A stretch of 64,000 bases of DNA from Streptomyces omiyaensis (GTDB taxonomy: Bacteria; Actinomycetota; Actinomycetes; Streptomycetales; Streptomycetaceae): assembly GCF_014650895.1 (NCBI RefSeq), contig NZ_BMVV01000021.1, positions 1 to 64,000 on the forward strand. The letters are read 5' to 3'. The notes below the pieces were generated by a model, which worked only from the letters and a program-made list of their open reading frames with translations, did not search any database and had not been told where the DNA came from. This document shows positions 36,006 through 45,155 of this stretch, one piece after another (the first letter of the stretch is position 1; every line of letters starts with the position of its first letter). The translations under genes and the position numbers were made by a program.

Positions 36006-37598
36006 TCAGGCGGCCCCGGCCCCCGTGAGGGCCCGCACCTCGGTCTCGGCGTGCCGCGCCTCGTCGGGCGGCTCGGGCGAGGTGACCGTCCCCAGCCAGC
36101 CGGCGAGGAAGCCGAGCGGGATGGAGACGAGGCCCGGGTTCTGCAGCGGGAAGACCTGGAGGTCGAGGCCCGGGAAGAGCGCCTCGGGACTGCCGGAGAC
36201 GACCGGCGAGAGCAGCACGAGCAGCACCGCGGGCACGAGGCCGCCGTAGACCGACCAGACCGCGCCCCGAGTGGTGAAGCGGCGCCAGAAGAGCGAGTAG
36301 AGCAGCACCGGCAGGTTGGCCGAGGCGGCCACCGCGAAGGCGAGGCCGACCAGGAAGGCCACGTTGAGGTCGCTGGCGAGCAGTCCGAGTCCGATCGCCA
36401 CGGCGCCGATGACGGCGGCGGCCACCCGCGCCACGGCCACCTCGCCGTACCCCTTCCGCCCGGGCCTGCGCAGCGAGGCGTAGAGGTCGTGGGCGACGGA
36501 GGCGGAGGAGGCCAGGGTGATCCCGGCGACGACGGCGAGGATGGTCGCGAAGGCGACGGCCGCGACGACCGCGAAGAGCACCGTGCCGCCGGTGGAGCCC
36601 GCTCCCCCGCCGAGGTCGAGGGCGAGCAGCGGGACGGCGGTGTTCCCGGAGGCGTTGGAGGCGCGGACCTCCGCGGAACCGATGAGGGCGGCGGCGCCGA
36701 AGCCGAGGACGATGGTCATCAGGTAGAAGCCGCCGATGAGGCCGATGGACCAGACGACCGAGCGGCGGGCGGCCCGCGCGGTGGGCACGGTGTAGAAGCG
36801 GGACAGGATGTGGGGCAGTCCCGCGGTGCCGAGGACGAGCGCGAGCCCGAGGCTGATGAAGTCGAGCCGGGCCGTCCAGTCGCCGCCGTAGCGCAGTCCG
36901 GGGCCGAGGAAGGCGGTGCCGTGCCCGCTGCGCTCGGCGGCGGTGCTGAGCAGGCTGTTCACGTCGCCGTGGAAGCGGATCAGGACGAGGACGGTGAGCG
37001 CGATGGTGCCGGCCATCAGCAGCACCGCCTTGACGATCTGGATCCAGGTGGTGGCCCGCATCCCGCCGAGCGACACGTAGATCACCATCAGCGCGCCGAC
37101 GCCGATCACCGTCCAGGTGCGCGCCGCCTCGCCGGTGCCGCCGAGGAGGAGGGCCACCAGGCTTCCGGCACCCACCATCTGGGCCACCAGGTAGAGCACG
37201 GAGACGGCCACCGAGGAGGTACCGGCCGCGATCCGGACGGGCCGTTCGGCCATCCGCGCGGCGACGACGTCGGCGAGGGTGAACCGGCCGCAGTTGCGGA
37301 CGAGTTCGGCGACGAGGAGGAGCACCACCAGCCAGGCGACCAGGAAGCCGACCGAGTAGAGCATGCCGTCGTAGCCGTAGAGCGCGATGAGGCCCGAGAT
37401 GCCGAGGAAGGAAGCCGCCGACATGTAGTCGCCGGCGATGGCGAATCCGTTCTCCATCGGCGAGAAGAGCCGGCCTCCGGCGTAGAACTCCTCGGCCGAG
37501 CCGTGCCGGTTGCGGCTCACCCAGGTGGTGATGCCGAGGGTGACGGCGACGAAGGCGCTGAAGAGCACCAGGGCGAGCGTCTGGTGGTCTCCGGTCAC
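36006..37598 (-). CDS. Sodium:solute symporter (cation acetate symporter-like)
   Basis: A 530-residue transporter of the SSS family with about 13 hydrophobic helices. The N-terminal FYAGGRLFSPMENGFAIAGD motif and the later LPHILSRFYTVPTARAARRS stretch are typical of ActP-type acetate/monocarboxylate symporters. It starts at GTG 37598, overlapping the stop of the DUF485 gene by four bases; the DUF485-ActP pair is a standard unit. It should import a small carboxylate with sodium or protons. The divergent-acting two-component system next door is a likely regulator. Confidence 0.92.
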   Translation of the reverse strand: MTGDHQTLALVLFSAFVAVTLGITTWVSRNRHGSAEEFYAGGRLFSPMENGFAIAGDYMSAASFLGISGLIALYGYDGMLYSVGFLVAWLVVLLLVAELVRNCGRFTLADVVAARMAERPVRIAAGTSSVAVSVLYLVAQMVGAGSLVALLLGGTGEAARTWTVIGVGALMVIYVSLGGMRATTWIQIVKAVLLMAGTIALTVLVLIRFHGDVNSLLSTAAERSGHGTAFLGPGLRYGGDWTARLDFISLGLALVLGTAGLPHILSRFYTVPTARAARRSVVWSIGLIGGFYLMTIVLGFGAAALIGSAEVRASNASGNTAVPLLALDLGGGAGSTGGTVLFAVVAAVAFATILAVVAGITLASSASVAHDLYASLRRPGRKGYGEVAVARVAAAVIGAVAIGLGLLASDLNVAFLVGLAFAVAASANLPVLLYSLFWRRFTTRGAVWSVYGGLVPAVLLVLLSPVVSGSPEALFPGLDLQVFPLQNPGLVSIPLGFLAGWLGTVTSPEPPDEARHAETEVRALTGAGAA

Positions 37599-38035
37599 CA
37601 CTGGCCGGCCCCCCTCGTCATCTGCTGGGTGTCCCAGCGCAGTTCGAGCGCGGCCCGGTCCCGGCGCAGCCGCGCGTGCCGCGCGTAGGCCCAGGTGAGG
37701 ACGAAGGTGGTGAGGAACTGGCCGAGGCCGGCGACCATCGCCACGTTCACCGCGCCGGCGACCGGGCGGGCCATCAGGCCGGGTGCGGCCGTGGCGGCGA
37801 CGACGTAGGCGAGGTACCAGGCGAGGAAGGCGAGGGTGGCGGGGAAGACGAACCGGCGGTACCGGCGCCGCACCTCCTGGAAGGCGGGGCTGCGCTGGAC
37901 CTCCAGGTAGATCCCGGCCGCCCCGGGCAGCGGCTGCGCGGCCCCGTCGTGCCGCGGGCGCGGCAGCTCCGTCCCCCTCCCGCCCGGCCCGTCGTCCCGC
38001 GCCCCCGCGCGCTCCTGCTCGTCCAGCTGATCCAC
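37595..38035 (-). CDS. DUF485 family membrane protein
   Basis: A 146-residue small inner-membrane protein with two TM helices (FPATLAFLAWYLAYVVAA and MVAGLGQFLTTFVLTWAYA). It has the DUF485 signature VQRSPAFQEVRRRYRRFVFP. Proteins of this family (YjcH) are encoded directly upstream of acetate symporters and probably support them. The GTG at 38035 follows AGGAGAG. The N-terminal 40 residues are charged and probably disordered, longer than in enteric homologues. Confidence 0.9.
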   Translation of the reverse strand: MDQLDEQERAGARDDGPGGRGTELPRPRHDGAAQPLPGAAGIYLEVQRSPAFQEVRRRYRRFVFPATLAFLAWYLAYVVAATAAPGLMARPVAGAVNVAMVAGLGQFLTTFVLTWAYARHARLRRDRAALELRWDTQQMTRGAGQW

Positions 38036-38192
38036 CGGTCAACTCTCCTTGTCAGCGAACCGTTTCGGCCGCGTGCCCAAGGATGGACAGAGCGGGCAGA
38101 TCCCGGACTCTTCTCCCTCCGGTCTTCACCCCATCAGGTGACTCTTCGGCCCGACGACTGACCGGAGCGGGCCGATATGCGTACGGACACAC

Positions 38193-38230
38193 CACCGGCC
38201 CGGCCCCGGGATGCGGGGACCGGGCCGGTG
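38193..38230 (-). terminator. Terminator of parE
   Basis: An 11-bp outer stem (38193-38203 with 38220-38230) and a 4-bp inner stem with one bulge lie 35 bp past the parE stop codon. Confidence 0.8.
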
Positions 38231-38264
38231 CGGCGCGGAGCGTCGGTGGCGGTGCAGGGACGGC

Positions 38265-40382
38265 TCAGGCGTCGATGCGCGAGCGGTCGAGCGTCGCCGC
38301 CGAGCTGGTGATGAACTCCTTGCGGGGCGCCACGTCGTTGCCCATCAGGAGGTCGAAGACCTGCTCGGCCGCGTCCAGGTCGCCGATGTTGATCCGGCGC
38401 AGGGTGCGGTGGCGCGGGTCCATCGTGGTCTCCGCGAGCTGGTCGGCGTCCATCTCGCCGAGGCCCTTGTAGCGCTGGATGGAGTCCTTGTAGCGGACGC
38501 CCTTGCGCTGGAACTCCAGGAGCGTCTGCCGCAGCTCGTTGTCGGAGTACGTGTACACGTACTTGTCCTGGCCCCGCTTGGGCTGGACCAGCTCGATCCG
38601 GTGCAGCGGCGGCACGGCGGCGAAGACCCGGCCCGCCTCGACCATGGGGCGCATGTAGCGCTGGAAGAGGGTCAGCAGCAGGGTCCGGATGTGCGAGCCG
38701 TCGACGTCGGCGTCGGTCATCATGATGACCTTGCCGTAGCGGGCCGCGTCGATGTCGAAGGTGCGGCCGGAGCCCGCTCCTATGACCTGGATGATCGCGC
38801 CGCACTCGGCGTTCTTCAGCATGTCCGAGACGGACGACTTCTGGACGTTGAGGATCTTGCCGCGGATCGGCAGCAGCGCCTGGAACTCGCTGTTCCGGGC
38901 GAGCTTGGCGGTGCCGAGCGCGGAGTCCCCCTCGACGATGAAGAGCTCGCTGCGCTCGACGTCGTCGCTGCGGCAGTCGGCCAGCTTGGCCGGCAGCGAG
39001 GAGGACTCCAGGGCCGTCTTCCGGCGCTGCGCGTCCTTGTGCTGGCGGGCCGCGATCCGGGTGCGGGCGGCGGCGACGGCCTTGTCCAGGATCGCGCGGG
39101 CCTGGGCCTTGGCGTCCCGCTTGGTGGAGGTCAGGAAGGCCTTGAGCTCGCGGGCGACCACGGTGGCGACGATCCGGCGGGCGGCCGAGGTGCCGAGCAC
39201 CTCCTTGGTCTGGCCCTCGAACTGCGGCTCGGCGAGGCGGACGGTGACGACGGCGGTCAGGCCCTCCAGGGCGTCGTCCTTGACGATGTCGTCCTCGGCG
39301 ACGCGCAGCAGCTTGGCGGAGCGCAGCGCCTCGTTCACCGTCTTGGTCACGGCCTGCTCGAAGCCGGAGACGTGGGTGCCGCCCTTGGGGGTGGCGATGA
39401 TGTTCACGAAGGACCGGACGGTGGTGTCGTACCCGGTGCCCCAGCGCAGGGCGACGTCCACGCCGAGCTCGCGGGTGACCTCGGTGGGGGTCATGTGGCC
39501 GCGGTCGTCGAGGACCGGGACGGTCTCCTTGAAGGTGCCCTGGCCGGTGAGGCGCAGCACGTCGCAGACGGCCTTGTCCTGCGCGAGGTACTCGCAGAAC
39601 TCGCTGATGCCTCCGTCGAAGCGGAAGACCTCCTCGCTCTTGCCGATCCCCTCCAGGTCCCGCTCGTCGCGGACCACGATGGTGAGGCCGGGCACGAGGA
39701 AGGCGGTCTGGCGGGCGCGCTGGTGCAGGTGCTCCAGGGAGAGCTTGGCGTCCTTGAGGAAGATCTGGCGGTCCGCCCAGTAGCGGGTGCGGGTGCCGGT
39801 GCGGGTCTTCGGCACCCTCTTGCCCTTGACCAGGCCGTTCGCCGGGTCGAAGGGGCTGTCGGGGCCCTGCTCGGTGAAGATGCCGGGGACGCCGCGGCGG
39901 AAGCTGATCGCGTGCGTGGCGCCGCCCCGGTCGACCTCGATGTCGAGGCGGGCCGAGAGCGCGTTGACCACGGAGGCGCCGACGCCGTGCAGACCGCCGG
40001 AGGCCGCGTACGAGCCCCCGCCGAACTTTCCGCCGGCGTGCAGCTTGGTCATGACGACCTCGACGCCGGAGAGCCCGGTCTTGGGCTCGACGTCGACCGG
40101 GATGCCGCGGCCGTTGTCCCGCACCTCGACGGAGCCGTCGTCGTGCAGGACGACGTCGATGTGGTCGCAGAAGCCGCCCAGGGCCTCGTCGACCGAGTTG
40201 TCGATGATCTCCCAGAGGCAGTGCATCAGACCACGGCTGTCCGTGGAGCCGATGTACATGCCGGGACGCTTGCGGACCGCTTCGAGTCCTTCGAGGACGA
40301 GCAGGTGCCGCGCGGTGTAGTTGGAACCGTCACTGTCTGCGGTCAGCAGCGCACTGGACGGCGCGGACGTTTCGGCGGTCAC
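38265..40382 (-). CDS. parE: DNA topoisomerase IV subunit B (gyrase B-like)
   Basis: A 705-residue ATPase subunit of the second type II topoisomerase. The GHKL ATPase domain has EIIDNSVDEALGG, the DNGRGIPV box and the lid GLHGVGASVVNALS. The Toprim domain carries ELFIVEGDSALGTAK and MMTDADVDGSHI with the metal-binding Glu and Asp residues. The C-terminal KGLGEMDADQLAETTMDP is conserved. The GTG at 40382 follows GGAGCG. The protein pairs with the gyrase A-like subunit encoded at 28607-31066. A LexA-like box overlaps the predicted promoter. Confidence 0.92.
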   Translation of the reverse strand: MTAETSAPSSALLTADSDGSNYTARHLLVLEGLEAVRKRPGMYIGSTDSRGLMHCLWEIIDNSVDEALGGFCDHIDVVLHDDGSVEVRDNGRGIPVDVEPKTGLSGVEVVMTKLHAGGKFGGGSYAASGGLHGVGASVVNALSARLDIEVDRGGATHAISFRRGVPGIFTEQGPDSPFDPANGLVKGKRVPKTRTGTRTRYWADRQIFLKDAKLSLEHLHQRARQTAFLVPGLTIVVRDERDLEGIGKSEEVFRFDGGISEFCEYLAQDKAVCDVLRLTGQGTFKETVPVLDDRGHMTPTEVTRELGVDVALRWGTGYDTTVRSFVNIIATPKGGTHVSGFEQAVTKTVNEALRSAKLLRVAEDDIVKDDALEGLTAVVTVRLAEPQFEGQTKEVLGTSAARRIVATVVARELKAFLTSTKRDAKAQARAILDKAVAAARTRIAARQHKDAQRRKTALESSSLPAKLADCRSDDVERSELFIVEGDSALGTAKLARNSEFQALLPIRGKILNVQKSSVSDMLKNAECGAIIQVIGAGSGRTFDIDAARYGKVIMMTDADVDGSHIRTLLLTLFQRYMRPMVEAGRVFAAVPPLHRIELVQPKRGQDKYVYTYSDNELRQTLLEFQRKGVRYKDSIQRYKGLGEMDADQLAETTMDPRHRTLRRINIGDLDAAEQVFDLLMGNDVAPRKEFITSSAATLDRSRIDA

Positions 40383-40819
40383 GCGGTTCGCTCCTCGCTG
40401 AATTTTGGAATCTTGCCCGACGGGGTGAGTACCGGGGTCGCTCACCGCTCAGAGGGTACCGATGCCTGGTGGGGCCGCTGAAACGCCACCCTCCCGGTTT
40501 CCTCATGCTAGTCCAGACTCGTATGGATGTTCGATCCCTCGTTGGGGTGACGTGAACATCACGTTCCCTTCCAGGCATGAACCATCTAGGCTCCGGGCAC
40601 GTCCTCATCAACAACCGGCAACCCCGCCGGGAGGGCGACCGACACACCACAGCAACGCGAAACCCGTAGAGCGACGCAATACGGCTCATTCGCCGCCAAC
40701 CGGCAGCAAACAGCCACCTTGGGAAAAAGTTTCAAGGAAAAGCCACGAGCGGGAACGTTTTCGGCCTGGTTGGATGTTGACCCTGGTACGACAGCTCGTC
40801 GAGCTAGAGAAGAGGCGAC
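40383..40819. other. Divergent intergenic region between parE and the DUF7455 gene
   Basis: A 437-bp region with the parE promoter (40505-40534), a GTGAACATCAC palindrome around 40550, an AT-rich stretch (about 40690-40760), and a small palindrome AGCTCGTCGAGCT (40791-40803) next to TTGACC (40775-40780) that may belong to the DUF7455 promoter. No gene is seen. Confidence 0.4.
40505..40534 (-). promoter_or_regulatory. Candidate parE promoter with LexA-like box
   Basis: On the minus strand, TCGAAC (40534-40529) and TAGCAT (40510-40505) are spaced 18 bp. The -35 side is part of TCGTATGGATGTTCGA (plus strand 40519-40534), which matches the LexA consensus TCGAAC-N4-GTTCGA at 10 of 12 defined bases. 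Confidence 0.45.
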
Positions 40820-41050
40820 GTGACTACTGTTCTGACCCCCGCGAGCCCCCTGACGGCCGCTGACCGCTGCGACCGCTGCGGCGCCCAGGCTTACCTGCGT
40901 GTCGTCCTGGCCAGCGGAGGTGACTTGCTCTTCTGCGCCCACCACGGTCGCAAGTTCGAGCCGGAACTCAAGAAGATCGCCGTTGAGATACAGGATGAGA
41001 CGGACCGGCTGACCGACGTGCCGGCCCGCACGGTGGGCGACGAGCACTGA
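40820..41050 (+). CDS. Small zinc-ribbon-like protein (DUF7455)
   Basis: A 76-residue soluble protein conserved in actinobacteria. A putative zinc site is formed by CDRCGAQA near residues 17-24 and CAHHG near residue 39. The C-terminus is amphipathic and charged (KKIAVEIQDETDRL). The function is unknown. The GTG at 40820 follows GAGAAGAGG. It sits between the divergent parE promoter and a strong bidirectional terminator, so it is monocistronic. Confidence 0.85.
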   Translation: MTTVLTPASPLTAADRCDRCGAQAYLRVVLASGGDLLFCAHHGRKFEPELKKIAVEIQDETDRLTDVPARTVGDEH

Positions 41051-41098
41051 CGCCGCGCATCCACGACGAGCTCAGGGCCGGTCGCTGACGACCGGACG

Positions 41099-41137
41099 AC
41101 GGGCGGTCACCCCCTCGACCAGGGGGTGACCGCCCGT
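41099..41137. terminator. Bidirectional terminator between DUF7455 and serine protease genes
   Basis: A perfect 17-bp stem (41099-41115 with 41121-41137) and a CGACC loop lie between convergent genes. Confidence 0.9.
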
Positions 41138-41200
41138 TCTCGTGCCTCCACCACCGTCCGGGAACCCCCCGAGCGGCCCGTGAAAGGGACCCGCGGCCGC

Positions 41201-42022
41201 TCAGATCCGCTTCGGCAGCACCGTCGACACCCGCGTGTAGACGCCCGGGTTCTCGGCCTCCCCGCAGCCGCTGCCCCAGGACACCAGCCCCACCAGGAGC
41301 CCGCCCGCCACCAGCGGGCCGCCGCTGTCGCCCTGGCAGGCGTCCCGGCCGCCCCCGGGGTCACCGGCGCAGAGCATGGTGTCCCCGCGGTACGAGACGC
41401 CCCCGAAGCCGCCCGGGTACGCCCGCTCGCAGGCCGCGTCCGGGAGGACCTGGACCTGCGCCGACCGGAGCGAGGAGGCGTAGCGCCCGCTCCCCGTCGT
41501 GTCGCCCCAGCCGTACACCCGGGCCGCGGTCCCCGGGTTCTCGGCCGCGTCCCCCGGCGGCGCCACCTCGATCACGTAGGACTGCGGCAGGGACTCGGCG
41601 AGGGTGAGCACGGCGAGGTCGCCCGAGTTGGTCGATGGGTCGTAGTCGGGATTCACCCAGGTGTCCGCGATCCGCACCTCCTGTCCGCCCTGCCCGAGCA
41701 GCGCGGCCCGGCCCGCGATCACCGAGAAGTCGCGCAGCTGCCAGGGGGCGCCGCCGAGCACCTCCCGGCCCAGGCAGTGCGCCGCGGTGAGCACCTTGGT
41801 CGGCGCCACGACGACGCCGCCGCAGAACTGGCCCGCCCGCGTACCTCCGAACCGGTCACGGCTGGACAGCGCCACCACCCAGGGCGCGTCGGCGATCGCG
41901 GCCGGGCTGCCGCCCACCACGACGCCGTCCGCGACGGCCGGGGCGGCACCGGCCACCAGTCCCGTCGCCGCCGTGACCAGACCCAGGGCACCCGCCAACG
42001 CTCGGGTGAGGGAACCACGCAT
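41201..42022 (-). CDS. Secreted trypsin-like serine protease (S1A)
   Basis: A 273-residue exported protease. The signal peptide ends around AVA-DG (residue 31), followed by a short propeptide ending before VVGG. The catalytic triad is His82 (LTAAHC), Asp135 (NSGDLAVL) and Ser233 (GDSGGP). Asp227 in RDACQGDSGG marks trypsin-like specificity for Lys/Arg. Six Cys residues in the usual S1 places can form disulfides. It closes with the WGSGCGEAENPGVYTRVS block. It is transcribed in the same direction as hrdB and whiH, but hrdB has its own terminator ahead of it. Confidence 0.93.
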   Translation of the reverse strand: MRGSLTRALAGALGLVTAATGLVAGAAPAVADGVVVGGSPAAIADAPWVVALSSRDRFGGTRAGQFCGGVVVAPTKVLTAAHCLGREVLGGAPWQLRDFSVIAGRAALLGQGGQEVRIADTWVNPDYDPSTNSGDLAVLTLAESLPQSYVIEVAPPGDAAENPGTAARVYGWGDTTGSGRYASSLRSAQVQVLPDAACERAYPGGFGGVSYRGDTMLCAGDPGGGRDACQGDSGGPLVAGGLLVGLVSWGSGCGEAENPGVYTRVSTVLPKRI

Positions 42023-42095
42023 GGAGCCTCCTGACTCTCCGCAGATATCCGTTCACCCAGCGTCGGTCACGGACTGGCCTGATGCACCCGCGAAC

Positions 42096-42140
42096 GGCCG
42101 AAGGGCCCGGCCCCCGAGCGGGGAACCGGGCCCTTCGGCC
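42096..42140 (-). terminator. Terminator of hrdB
   Basis: A 15-bp outer stem (42096-42110 with 42126-42140) and an inner CCCC/GGGG pair lie 32 bp after the hrdB stop. Confidence 0.88.
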
Positions 42141-42171
42141 ACTGCCGTGCGCCTCCGGCGGACCGGATCGG

Positions 42172-43725
<1,554 letters not shown>

Positions 43726-44104
43726 GAACAACCTCTCGGAACGATGGAAACGGCTTCCGGCCCCGCCCGGGATCGGGCCGGAGCCGACGACCGTCGACGG
43801 GGAATGTGCCGACGGCGCGGGCTGGACCGGGGAACTGCACAGCGCCTGCACCGGCTGCTGTATTCCTTCCTCGGCTGTCACCTCTTAGGTCATCGCACGG
43901 CTCGGAGGAGTGTTACGCCCAATCTTCGTGTCCCGAGTCACACCGCATCCGCGACGAACCATATGGAAGTGGAATCAAGCGTACATTCGATGCCGCCGGA
44001 ACCCTGGCGCGGTCCGGGGGACCCTTCCGGCCCCCCGGACCGCGCTCGGATCCGGCGGCTTCCCCTGCGTACGCGCCCGTGCGCTTCCTGCCACGGCCCG
44101 CGGA
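43726..44104 (-). promoter_or_regulatory. hrdB upstream region
   Basis: A 379-bp non-coding stretch between hrdB and the 3' end of whiH. It contains an AT-richer part around 43905-43995 (with CATATGG and GTACATTCGATG) where the hrdB promoters are expected. I could not assign a hexamer pair with confidence. No gene is seen. Confidence 0.4.
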
Positions 44105-44995
44105 TCAGTGTTCGCGGGGGGCGGGAACGACGCGGGGCTCCACCTCGGGGTGGACCGTGAGCAGTTGACGCATGGCGGTCTCGGCGCCGTGGGCGTCCCC
44201 GGCCGCGAGGGCGTCGACGATCCTGGCGTGGTGCGCCAGGCAGCTCTCGCCCGGGCGGTCGCAGGCCGTGACCGGGCCCCCGGAGACCTGGAGCGCCGCC
44301 GAGACGATGCCCGAGAGGTGCTCCAGCATCCGGTTGCCGGCGAGCTGGATGAGCAGGGAGTGGAACTCGGTGTCGGCGCGGGAGAAGGTGATGCCGTCCC
44401 CCTGCGCGTACGCGTGCCCCATGATCTCGACCATGTCGGAGAGGCGCTGCTGCACGTCCTCGCGGCCGTGGCCGGCGGCGAGGCGGGCGGCCAGCGGCTC
44501 GATGGTCCAGCGGAGCTCGTTGAGCTCGCGCCGCTGGTCGTCGCGCTGGGGGCCGAAGGCGCGCCACTCGATGATGTCGGGGTCGAGGAGGTTCCAGTCG
44601 CTGACCGGGCGGACCCGGGTGCCGACGTTGGGCCGGGCACTGACGAGGCCCTTGGCCTCCAGGACGCGCAGGGACTCGCGCACGACGGTGCGCGAGACCT
44701 CGAAGCGCTGGCCGATCTCCTCGGGGACGAGGGGACGGTCCGCGCCGAGGTCGCCGGAGACGATCATCTGGCCGAGCTGCTGGACGAGCTGTCCGTGCAG
44801 GCCGCGGCCCCTGCTTCCGGCGGTGCGGCGGCCGACGCGGCCGAGGTCCGTGTCCACCCCCTCCCAGGAGGGCGGGCCCACGCGATCGGCGACGGGCGCC
44901 TCCGCGTAGGGGTAGCGGTCGAGATCGCCCGGGGCGCCGAGGCCGGAGTCGACGGAACGGGCGGCGGTCATCATCGTGTGCGCAAGGGTACTCAC
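44105..44995 (-). CDS. whiH: Sporulation regulator WhiH (GntR/FCD family)
   Basis: A 296-residue GntR regulator required for sporulation septation in Streptomyces aerial hyphae. The N-terminus STLAHTMMTAARSVDSG and DRYPYAEAP is the distinctive WhiH lead, followed by the winged helix (IGQRFEVSRTVVRESLRVLEAKGLV, near residues 95-120) and an FCD ligand domain with the metal-type residues in TEFHSLLIQLAGN and AHHARIVDALAAGD. The GTG at 44995 has AAAGGA upstream. Its place directly behind hrdB matches the S. coelicolor order I recall. A sequence like the WhiG -10 element lies about 65 bp upstream. Confidence 0.93.
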   Translation of the reverse strand: MSTLAHTMMTAARSVDSGLGAPGDLDRYPYAEAPVADRVGPPSWEGVDTDLGRVGRRTAGSRGRGLHGQLVQQLGQMIVSGDLGADRPLVPEEIGQRFEVSRTVVRESLRVLEAKGLVSARPNVGTRVRPVSDWNLLDPDIIEWRAFGPQRDDQRRELNELRWTIEPLAARLAAGHGREDVQQRLSDMVEIMGHAYAQGDGITFSRADTEFHSLLIQLAGNRMLEHLSGIVSAALQVSGGPVTACDRPGESCLAHHARIVDALAAGDAHGAETAMRQLLTVHPEVEPRVVPAPREH

Positions 44996-45058
44996 GCATC
45001 CTTTGTCGGCGTGGCCTCCGTGGCCCTTGAGGTCTTTGGTGAAAAGCACACGAAAGGG

Positions 45059-45079
45059 TGATCGGCACCCCCTACACAA
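45059..45079 (-). promoter_or_regulatory. Possible WhiG-type promoter of whiH
   Basis: On the minus strand, GCCGATCA (45066-45059) matches the WhiG -10 element GCCGATAA at 7 of 8 positions, with TCAA 13 bp upstream against TAAA at the usual 14-16 bp. whiH is known to depend on sigma WhiG; this location is inference. Confidence 0.35.
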
Positions 45080-45155
45080 TTGACGATTATTCGGACATAA
45101 GCGGCATTCCTCAAGAGAGTTGCGGCTCAACCGGAATATTTCGATCCGGAAGTGA

